From assembly GCF_001279585.1 (NCBI RefSeq), contig NZ_LGEC01000080.1, positions 62,001-126,000 on the forward strand: a stretch of 64,000 nt of DNA, read 5' to 3'. The position numbers were made by a program, and so were the translations under genes. Shown piece by piece: positions 26,287 to 33,736 of the stretch (positions within the stretch are counted from its first letter, which is position 1; every line of letters starts with the position of its first letter). The notes beneath the pieces were generated by a model that was not told where the DNA came from, made no database searches, and worked only from the letters and a program-made list of their open reading frames with translations. The DNA comes from Nocardiopsis sp. NRRL B-16309 (GTDB lineage Bacteria > Actinomycetota > Actinomycetes > Streptosporangiales > Streptosporangiaceae).

Positions 26287-27606
26287 ATGACCGTGACCGT
26301 CGAGTCGGCACCCGAGGGTGTGCCGCAGCCACCGCCCACCGCCCAGCTCGTCCGGATCCCCGCGCAGGGGCGCCCACAGGCTGGGCGGGACCGTTTCCTG
26401 GACGTCATCCGACTCCTGGTCATGGGGCTCGTGGTGGCGCAGCACTGGTGGCTGCCGACGCTGGTCGCTGACGCGGACGGCCTCGCGGTCGGCAGCGTGC
26501 TCTCCCACGACGGCGGGTTCCTGCTGACCTGGGCGGTCCAGGTCATGCCGCTGATCTTCTTCGTCGGCGGGGCCGCCAACCTCATCAGCTGGCGCTCGGC
26601 CGCCGGGCGGGGGACCGCGGCCTCCACGTGGATCGCCCGCCGCCTGCGGCGGCTGGCCTGGCCGGTCGTGCCCCTCGCGGTCCTGTGGATCACCACCGCC
26701 CACGCTCTGGCGCTCGGGGGCGTCCCGGAGACGGCGGTGGCGGCGGGCTCGGACGCGGCCGGCATGGTGCTGTGGTTCCTCGCGGTGTACGTGCTCGTGG
26801 TCGTGTGCACGCCCGTGCTGTCCGCCGCGCAGGAGCGGTTCGGCTGGCGCGTCCCGGCGGCCCTCCTCGCGGGGGCGGCCGTCGTGGACGTGCTCCGCTT
26901 CTCCACCGGGGTGGAGGCGTTCGGCTTCGCCAACATCGCGTTCGTGTGGCTGGGCGTCCACCAGTTCGGCTTCCTCTACGGCCGCGGAGCCATCGGCCGC
27001 CGCCACGCCGTGCTGATGATGCTCGGCGGCGCCGCCGCGGCGCTGGCCCTGGCGGCCGTGGGCCCGTACTCGCCGAACATGACCGGGGTGTTCGCCCTGG
27101 AGTCCTCCAACGTCTCCCCGCCGACGCTGGTGCTCGCCGCCGTGGGCACCGCGCAGGTCGGCGCCGCGGTCCTGCTGCGGGACCGCATCAACGCCTGGGC
27201 GGCCCGCCCCGGTCCCGCCCGGCTGCTGGACTGGGTGTGCCCGCAGCTGATGACCGTCTACCTCTGGCACATGGTGCCGCTGAGCGTGGTCGCCGGTGTG
27301 CTGGTGTTCGGCCTGGGGATGGACACCCCGGCCCCGATGACCGCGCCGTGGCTGCTGTGGGGCGTGCTGGGGACGGTGGCCCTGCTGGCACTCGCCGTGC
27401 CGCTGGCCCGCTACGCGGCACGGCTGGAGGAGCCCCCGGCCGTGCTGGCCGGAGCCCCCGGAACCGTCCGCGCGCTCACCGCCGCGGCGCTGGTGGGCGG
27501 CGGCCTGCTGGTGCTGACGGTGTCCGGCCTGGGCGTGGGCCCGGTGGCCCCGCTCGGCCTCCTCGCGGTCGTGGCCGGTCTGTTCCTCACCCGCGCCCCG
27601 CGCTAG
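26287..27606 (+). CDS. Acyltransferase 3 family membrane protein
   Basis: 439 residues with about 10 membrane segments. The opening RDRFLDVIRLLVMGLVVAQHWW region carries the Arg and His that mark acyltransferase family 3 (PF01757). Such enzymes O-acylate cell-surface sugars or antibiotics across the membrane. ATG 26287 follows AAGGAG. No sugar-synthesis gene is adjacent, so the acceptor is unknown. Confidence 0.82.
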   Translation: MTVTVESAPEGVPQPPPTAQLVRIPAQGRPQAGRDRFLDVIRLLVMGLVVAQHWWLPTLVADADGLAVGSVLSHDGGFLLTWAVQVMPLIFFVGGAANLISWRSAAGRGTAASTWIARRLRRLAWPVVPLAVLWITTAHALALGGVPETAVAAGSDAAGMVLWFLAVYVLVVVCTPVLSAAQERFGWRVPAALLAGAAVVDVLRFSTGVEAFGFANIAFVWLGVHQFGFLYGRGAIGRRHAVLMMLGGAAAALALAAVGPYSPNMTGVFALESSNVSPPTLVLAAVGTAQVGAAVLLRDRINAWAARPGPARLLDWVCPQLMTVYLWHMVPLSVVAGVLVFGLGMDTPAPMTAPWLLWGVLGTVALLALAVPLARYAARLEEPPAVLAGAPGTVRALTAAALVGGGLLVLTVSGLGVGPVAPLGLLAVVAGLFLTRAPR

Positions 27607-27728
27607 CGCACGTTGTGCGGCCGAACCTGGCCGCGTCGCTTCGTCGCAGGTCACGCCGGTGCCGGTGAAGTCCTTGCCGAACCGGGGGTGTCCCGGCTTG
27701 GCCCGGGACGTCGCCGGGAGGTAGACCG

Positions 27729-28562
27729 ATGTTCATGGATCCGACACTCATCAGATGTGAGCGCCGGGGCGTCGGACGCCCCCTGGTCATGCTGCACGGC
27801 CTCGGCGACCGCCGTCAGTGCTGGCGTGCGGTGTCGGCCGGACTCCTCCGTGAGTACGAGGTCGTGTGCGTGGACCTGCCGGGTTTCGGGTCCACCCCGG
27901 CCCCCGGCCCGGACGAGCCCTACGACGTCCACTCCCTGACCACCGCCGTAGAGGAGTTCTGCGCCCTGCACGGGTTCGAGCGGCCCCACGTGGCGGGCAA
28001 CTCCCTCGGCGGGGCGATCGCGCTCGAACTCGGGGTGCGCGGCGTCGCCGGGTCGGTGACGGTGTTCTCCCCGATCGGGTTCTCCGACACGTTCGCCCGC
28101 ATGGGCATGCGTGCCGCCGGCGGCGCCGCCCGCCTGGTCGGGCACGTGCCCCTGCGGTTCAAGGAGCGGCTGGCCGACAGCGCACCGGCCCGGGCCCTGG
28201 CGCGGGCGGTGCTGCGCGGCAACCCCGGCTCGCCCCAGGCCAGGGAGACGCGCTTCGCCGTGCGCGGCCTGGAACCCGGCTCGCCCTTCATCCGGATGGT
28301 GCCCAGGGTGGCCGCCTACTCCTTCGAGGCACGGCCGATCGCGTGCCCGGTCACGATCGCCTGGGGCGACCGCGACCGTACGCTGTTGCCGTCCAGCGCG
28401 ATCGTCGCGCACCTGCGGGTGCCGCACGCGCGGATGGTGTCGCTGATCGGCTGCGGCCACATCCCGATGGTCGACGACCCGGTCTCCGTCGCCGAACAGA
28501 TCCGCTGGACCTGCCGTGCCGCCGACCGGGCCGAGCAGGGCCTCACCGGATCGGAACGGTGA
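27729..28562 (+). CDS. Alpha/beta hydrolase
   Basis: 277 residues. Oxyanion segment MLHGLGDRRQCW (~20), nucleophile elbow GNSLGG (~95), acid in WGDRDRTLLP (~218) and His in GCGHIPMVDDP (~242) complete the triad. Similar to small esterases and MhpC-like hydrolases; substrate cannot be named. ATG 27729 has GGGAGG upstream. Convergent with the antiporter gene. Confidence 0.85.
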   Translation: MFMDPTLIRCERRGVGRPLVMLHGLGDRRQCWRAVSAGLLREYEVVCVDLPGFGSTPAPGPDEPYDVHSLTTAVEEFCALHGFERPHVAGNSLGGAIALELGVRGVAGSVTVFSPIGFSDTFARMGMRAAGGAARLVGHVPLRFKERLADSAPARALARAVLRGNPGSPQARETRFAVRGLEPGSPFIRMVPRVAAYSFEARPIACPVTIAWGDRDRTLLPSSAIVAHLRVPHARMVSLIGCGHIPMVDDPVSVAEQIRWTCRAADRAEQGLTGSER

Positions 28563-28617
28563 GTTCCCGGGGGCGGGTCGAACGGCCACGTCCCGCCGCC
28601 TGTAGTCCTGGCGGGGG

Positions 28618-30615
28618 TCAGGGGCGTTCGGCGGGGGTGTCGGCGGAGGCGAGCACGACCGCGTCCAGGTAGCACCACGCCCACGTCTCGCCCGGTTCCA
28701 CCGAGCGGGCGATCGGGTGGCCGAACCGGTCGGCGTGCAGGTCGGCGTGCCGACCCGGGGAGTCGTCGCAGCAGCCGACGAATCCGCAGCTCGTGCACAG
28801 CCGCAGGTGGATCCAGTCCCGCCGGCCCTGGCGCAGGCACTCCGTGCACCCGGCGCTCTTGGGGAGCACCGGCCGGATCGTCTCGGTGTGCGCGCAGTCG
28901 GTGTCGGGGTCGGGCCGGAAGGCGTCGACGGCGGTCGGGTTGGGGCGGCCCATGTCCACGTGGTCGATCTTGAGCAGGTCCAGGACGGTCCGCCCCAGCG
29001 GCTCCGTCACGGCGCGGTGGGTGTCCACCACCCGTTCCACCTCGGCCTCGTACAGGCCGGGGACGTCCGGCGCGTCGGTCGGGCGGACCACGATCGGCAC
29101 GCCGGGGGCGACACCGTGCAGGACGTGCGCGAGGTGGGTCGCCTCCTCCGCGGAGTTCTCCGCGATGACGATGAGCTTCACGCGCTCCATGTCGACCTCG
29201 TGCAGCACACCGGCCTTGCTCGCCTCGCCCCGCACGACCGTGTGCCCGAACGCCTCGGCCTCGGCTGCGAGGTCGGGGTTGAGCGTGGTCACGGTGACCG
29301 GGATGTCGTTGACCTTGAGGTAGTGGCCCAGGTTCTTGGACACGGGCCCCCATCCCGACAGCAGGACGCGGTCGCGCGTGTCGCCGGAGGGCTCGCTCCC
29401 GTCGCCGCCGGCGGGCGCGGGCGCCGCCCGTTCGGGCAGGCGCCGGGCGAGGGCGCCGCCGAGCGCGCCGAGGGCGGGCGTCGCCGCCATGAGAAGCACG
29501 GTCACCGCGACCAGCAGCTGGTCGCCCTCGGCTCCCAGCCCGGCGGGGCTCAGCCCGTAGTCCGACCCGACCTGTTGCAGGACGAAAGAGAACTCGCCGA
29601 TCTGCGCGAGGAGGAAGGCGGCGCCCATCGCGGTGGGCGCCCCGACCCTGAGGACGGCGACCGCGGTGTAGGCCGTCACCACCTTGATCGCCACGACGGC
29701 GGCGGCCGCGAGGAGGACCAGCCACCACAGGTCGGCCAGGGCGCCGACGTCGAGCAGCATGCCGATCGACACGAAGAACACCGCGCTGAAGATCATCTGG
29801 AGGGGCATGATCTCGCTGAGCGCGTGGGCGCTGTGCCGGGACTCGCTCAGCACCATGCCCGCGAGGAAGGCGCCCAGGGCCTCGCTGATCCCGGCGAGCG
29901 AGGTCACGTAGGCCACGCCGAGCGCGATGGCGACGATGGTCAGCAGGAAGACCTCGGGCGAGCACAGCCGGGCGACCCGTTCCAGGAGCGGCGGCATGAC
30001 CTTGCGCGCCACGACCAGGACGGCGGTCAGGACCAGGGCGGCGGTGCCGAGCGCCCGCGCGATGCCCAGGGCGCCCCCCTCGCTCTCCCCGCCCAGGACC
30101 GGGATCAGCAGGACCATGACGATGATGGCGAGGTCCTGGAAGATGAGCGTTCCCACCGCGGCCTGGCCGACCGGTTCCTGGGTGGCCCCCTTGGCCGCGA
30201 TCACCTTGAGCACGATCGCGGTGGAGGACAGGGCGACGAGGAAGCCGGTGAAGACGCCGATCCGCCAGTCCTGGCCGAAGAGGGAGAAGAGCCCGGTCAC
30301 GACGGCGGTGGTCAGCACCACCTGGACGGTGCCGCCGCCCAGGACGAAGCGCTTGATCCTGGACAGCCGCTCGACGGAGAACTCCGCGCCGATGGTGAAC
30401 AGGAGCAGCATCACGCCGATGTCGGCCGCGTCGTGCACGGCCGCCTCGTCGGCGATGAGTCCGAGCTGGTGGGGCCCGAGGAGGACCCCCGCCAGGAGGA
30501 AGCCCACGATCGGGACGACCCTGATCCGGACGAAGAGGGCGCCGATCAGGCCCGCCGACACCAGCAGTGCCACGATCGGGCCGAGGAATTCGGGCGTCTC
30601 GCCCGCCGCGAGCAT
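28618..30615 (-). CDS. Cation:proton antiporter fused to TrkA-N and a UBP-type zinc finger
   Basis: 665 residues. Residues 1-390 are a CPA2/KefB-type antiporter with ~12 membrane helices (GVLLGPHQLGLI, ALSSTAIVLKV, GAFLAGMVLSES). Residues ~415-540 are a TrkA-N NAD-binding domain (VLLSGWGPVSKNLGHYL, with HTVVRGEASKAGVL). Residues ~580-660 are a ZnF-UBP-like finger: a Cys-His near DCAHTE, CTEC, CTSC and a following His cluster (GRHADLHADRFGH). UBP fingers are best known for binding ubiquitin tails; the bacterial role is unclear. GGGAGG precedes ATG. Confidence 0.85.
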   Translation of the reverse strand: MLAAGETPEFLGPIVALLVSAGLIGALFVRIRVVPIVGFLLAGVLLGPHQLGLIADEAAVHDAADIGVMLLLFTIGAEFSVERLSRIKRFVLGGGTVQVVLTTAVVTGLFSLFGQDWRIGVFTGFLVALSSTAIVLKVIAAKGATQEPVGQAAVGTLIFQDLAIIVMVLLIPVLGGESEGGALGIARALGTAALVLTAVLVVARKVMPPLLERVARLCSPEVFLLTIVAIALGVAYVTSLAGISEALGAFLAGMVLSESRHSAHALSEIMPLQMIFSAVFFVSIGMLLDVGALADLWWLVLLAAAAVVAIKVVTAYTAVAVLRVGAPTAMGAAFLLAQIGEFSFVLQQVGSDYGLSPAGLGAEGDQLLVAVTVLLMAATPALGALGGALARRLPERAAPAPAGGDGSEPSGDTRDRVLLSGWGPVSKNLGHYLKVNDIPVTVTTLNPDLAAEAEAFGHTVVRGEASKAGVLHEVDMERVKLIVIAENSAEEATHLAHVLHGVAPGVPIVVRPTDAPDVPGLYEAEVERVVDTHRAVTEPLGRTVLDLLKIDHVDMGRPNPTAVDAFRPDPDTDCAHTETIRPVLPKSAGCTECLRQGRRDWIHLRLCTSCGFVGCCDDSPGRHADLHADRFGHPIARSVEPGETWAWCYLDAVVLASADTPAERP

Positions 30616-30873
30616 CACTGTGCGCCTCCCGTTGGGGTCTGGGCACCCGTTGTCCGGGCACGTGTCGCCCCTCGGCCCCGAGTCGGACGCGGTGACCCGT
30701 GGGTCGAAAGGGGACGCTATGGACCTTATCCGGGGTGGTGGCCGCTCCCGTCGCACGGGAGGCCGCCGACCGCGGGCGAGGTGCTCGTGCCCCTGGCCTG
30801 GGGGCGGGCCGGACTTCCGCGAACGCGAGCGCTGGGGATAGCGTGGACCGGTGAACCGACAGGAGGCAGTGGA

Positions 30874-32223
30874 TTGACCGAGCATCGACATGTCGCTCCG
30901 GGCGGCCCCGCGTGGCTGCGCGACGAGGAGCGCCGACTGTACGCCTTCGCCGAGGGCGCCGCGGTACCCGACGGCTTCGGATGGCTGGACTCGCGGGGCG
31001 GGGTGGGCCGGGACCGGCCGACCGCCACGTGGATCACCGCCCGCATGACGCACGTGTTCTCCCTGGCGTCCCTGCGGGGTCGGGAGGACGCGGGCCGGCT
31101 GGCCGACCACGGGCTGGCGGCGCTGTCTGGTCCGCTGCGCGACGCCGAGCACGGCGGCTGGTTCGACCACGCGCCCGCCGCTGCGCCGAACACGTCTTGG
31201 GAGCGCTCCCAGGACGGTTCCGCGACTGGCTCCGAGAACTCCGGGGCCGGTGGTGACGCCCCCGCGCCGCCTCGCAAGTCGGCCTACGAGCACGCCTTCG
31301 TGGTCCTGGCCGCCGCCACCGGCACGGCCGCCGGGCGCCCCGGTGCCGCCGAGCTCCTGGCGCGGGCGCTGGAGGTCGTGGACGCCCGGTTCTGGGAGGA
31401 GTCCGCCGGAGCGGTCCGCGAGAGCTGGGACGCGGCGTGGACGGAGACGGAGGACTACCGCGGCGCGAACAGCAACATGCACAGCGTCGAGGCCTTCCTC
31501 GCCGCCGCCGACGCCACCGGCGACCACCGGTGGACCCGGCGCGCCCTCGCCATCGCCGAACGCCTGGTCCACGGTGTGGCCGCCGAGCACGACTGGCGGC
31601 TGCCCGAGCACTTCACCGCGGACTGGACGCCCCTGCCCGACTACAACCGGGACCGGCCCGACCACCCCTTCCGGCCGTTCGGCAGCACCACGGGACACCT
31701 GCTCGAATGGGCGCGGCTCCTGCTGCACCTGGAGGCCGCCCTCACCCGCGCGGGCGACCCCGTCCCCGACTGGCTGCTCTCCGACGCCGAGGCCCTGTAC
31801 GTGCACTCCGTCCGGCGCGGCTGGGCGGTGGACGGCGCCGACGGCTTCGTCTACACGCTGGACTGGCAGGACCGCCCGGTCGTCCGCGAGCGCATGCACT
31901 GGGTGGTCGCCGAGGCCACGATGGCCGCCTGGGCCCTGGCCAGGCGCACCGGCGAAGAGCACTACGCCCGCGACTACGAGCGCTGGTGGGCCTACGCCGA
32001 CCGCTTCCACGTCGACCGCGAACTCGGCAGCTGGCGGCACGAGCTCGACGCCGCCAACGCCCCCGCGGCCACCGTGTGGCCGGGCAAGCCCGACGTCTAC
32101 CACGCCTACCAGGCGACCCTCCTGCCCCAGGGGGAGCTGGCGGCCTCGATCGCGGCCGGGCTCCCGGCCGGTTCCGGCCCCGACTCCTCCACACCCTCCG
32201 ACCACCCCGAGGTGAGCACGTGA
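30874..32223 (+). CDS. AGE-family sugar epimerase/isomerase
   Basis: 449 residues of the N-acylglucosamine 2-epimerase family, (alpha/alpha)6 barrel. TTG 30874 is chosen because AGGAGG ends 7 bases before it. Family residues: RMTHVFSLASLRG, NSNMHSVEAFLAA, RPFGSTTGHLLEW and RMHWVVAEATMAA supply the His/Glu/Arg set of mannose/sulfoquinovose isomerase-type enzymes. A flexible insert at ~105-130 contains a perfect CebR-like DNA site. Overlaps the PfkB gene by 4 bases, so together they may convert an aldose such as mannose to fructose and then fructose-6-phosphate. Substrate is inferred. Confidence 0.8.
   Translation: MTEHRHVAPGGPAWLRDEERRLYAFAEGAAVPDGFGWLDSRGGVGRDRPTATWITARMTHVFSLASLRGREDAGRLADHGLAALSGPLRDAEHGGWFDHAPAAAPNTSWERSQDGSATGSENSGAGGDAPAPPRKSAYEHAFVVLAAATGTAAGRPGAAELLARALEVVDARFWEESAGAVRESWDAAWTETEDYRGANSNMHSVEAFLAAADATGDHRWTRRALAIAERLVHGVAAEHDWRLPEHFTADWTPLPDYNRDRPDHPFRPFGSTTGHLLEWARLLLHLEAALTRAGDPVPDWLLSDAEALYVHSVRRGWAVDGADGFVYTLDWQDRPVVRERMHWVVAEATMAAWALARRTGEEHYARDYERWWAYADRFHVDRELGSWRHELDAANAPAATVWPGKPDVYHAYQATLLPQGELAASIAAGLPAGSGPDSSTPSDHPEVST
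31198..31211. promoter_or_regulatory. Perfect CebR/CelR-type operator inside the AGE gene
   Basis: TGGGAGCGCTCCCA is identical to the consensus bound by the cellulose-utilisation repressors CelR (Thermobifida) and CebR (Streptomyces). It encodes part of a non-conserved loop (S-W-E-R-S-Q). An intragenic CebR site is known in Streptomyces scabies thaxtomin genes, so function is possible; chance cannot be ruled out. Confidence 0.5.
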
Positions 32224-33197
32224 GCCACGGACACCCCCGTCTCCTCGTCATCGGCGAGAACGTCATGGACCTGCTGCCGGCGGGGGAGGACGGCGGCCTC
32301 CTGCGCGCCGCGCCCGGAGGCGGGCCCGCCAACACGGCGGTCGCGGCGTCCCGTCTGGGCCTGCCCACCCGCCTGCTGGCGCGGATCGGCTCCGACGGGT
32401 TCGGCGACCGCATCCGCGCGCGGCTCCTGGCCGAGGGGCTGGACCCGGCCGGCCTGCTCGCCGCGCGGGAGCCCTCCGCGCTCGCGCTCGCCTCGCTCGG
32501 TCCGGACGGCTCGGCCCGCTACGACTTCCGGATGGACGACGCGGCCGACTGGCGGTGGCGCGCCGGGGAGCTGCCCGAGGAGCTGGAGCCCGGCGTGCGC
32601 GCCCTGCACGCCGCCTCCATCGCCCTGTTCCGGGACCCGGGGGCCACGCTCATCGAGTCGGTGCTGCGCCGCGAGCACGGGCGCGGCGGCGTCACGATCA
32701 GCCTCGACCCCAACATCCGCCACGAGGTGATCGGCGACCCGGCCTCCGCGCGGGCCCTGGCCCTGCGGCACGCCGCGCAGGCGCACGTGGTCAAGGCCAG
32801 TGACGAGGACCTCGCCTTCCTGTACCCGGACCTGGCACCGCGTGAGGCGGTCCGCTCGCTGGCGGCGCTGGGACCGGCCCTGGTCGTGGCCACGCTCGGC
32901 GGGAAGGGGGCGTTCGCGGTCTGCCACGGGGAGGAGGTCGCGGTCCCCGCGCCCGAGGTCGAGGTGGTGGACACCGTCGGCGCGGGGGACTCCTTCATGG
33001 GTGCCCTGCTGTACTGGCTGGACCGCGCCGACCTGCTGGGCGACGGGCCCCGGGCCCGGCTCGCCACCCTGACCGGGGACGGTGTGGAGGACCTGCTCCG
33101 CTTCGCCGCGCGGGCCGCCGCCTACACCGTGACCCGGGAGGGCGCGGACCCGCCGACCCTCGCGCAGGTGGAGGCGCGCCGGCTCGGCGGGGTCTGA
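32220..33197 (+). CDS. PfkB-family carbohydrate (fructo)kinase
   Basis: 325 residues. PfkB signature 1 region PGGGPANTAVAASRLG (~30) and signature 2 DTVGAGDSFMGALL (~250) with the catalytic Asp are intact, plus GSDGFGDRIRARL for substrate binding. Like fructokinases it should phosphorylate a free sugar with ATP. GTG start overlaps the stop of the AGE isomerase gene (GTGA), so translation is coupled. Confidence 0.88.
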   Translation: MSHGHPRLLVIGENVMDLLPAGEDGGLLRAAPGGGPANTAVAASRLGLPTRLLARIGSDGFGDRIRARLLAEGLDPAGLLAAREPSALALASLGPDGSARYDFRMDDAADWRWRAGELPEELEPGVRALHAASIALFRDPGATLIESVLRREHGRGGVTISLDPNIRHEVIGDPASARALALRHAAQAHVVKASDEDLAFLYPDLAPREAVRSLAALGPALVVATLGGKGAFAVCHGEEVAVPAPEVEVVDTVGAGDSFMGALLYWLDRADLLGDGPRARLATLTGDGVEDLLRFAARAAAYTVTREGADPPTLAQVEARRLGGV

Positions 33198-33736
33198 GGC
33201 CGGCCCGCCGAGGGCGCGTCCCGGGTACGGACGGCCGGGACACGGGGCCGGGGGTCCTGCGGAACGCGGGGACGGATCCGGCCGGGACGCGGGGCCGGGG
33301 GTCCTGCGGAACGCGTGGACGGACGGGGCACGGGGCCGGGGATCCCACGGGGGGTGCGGTGTCGGGAGGGAGCGAGGAGGCCACTGTGGGGGAATCAGGT
33401 CGAATGTGACACTTTGAGGCTTTTGTCCTCTGTGTCGGTATCGCGGGGGAGCGTCGTTCGCGCATTACGGCTTGGTAACCACGGTGTGGCGGCCGACGGC
33501 ACCTGCCGACGCCCCGAGGCGCCCGTCCACGTGAGTCGTGTCACGCTCACCCCGGAACGGAACCGCAGGTGGGCTCGCGTCTGTCACACTGGTTCCCGCG
33601 CCGGGCGCACCCCCGCTCCGCCCCCTTCCGCGCCTCCCCCGACCGCCCCGTGCGACTCCGTGCGGGTATCGGTGAAACGACCAGTGTGCCCGCCCGCACC
33701 TGCCGCGATGGGGTCTTCCTGTGAAACTGTGAGCAC
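33198..33736. other. Intergenic region with direct repeats, no gene seen
   Basis: 539 bases. The first part holds 47-bp direct repeats; the second part, from ~33380, has lower GC content and probably carries the promoter of the large LuxR regulator. Confidence 0.5.
33234..33345. repeat. 47-bp direct repeat, two copies plus a partial third
   Basis: Units at 33234-33280 and 33281-33327, beginning GCCGGGACACGGGGCCGGGG and GCCGGGACGCGGGGCCGGGG, with a partial third copy to 33345. The copies differ at only a few bases, which suggests a recent duplication. Confidence 0.8.

Noticed and set aside
28717..30873. Long plus-strand extension ahead of the AGE isomerase
   Set aside because: It runs opposite the antiporter gene. 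The AGGAGG at 30861 and the family start place the true start at TTG 30874.
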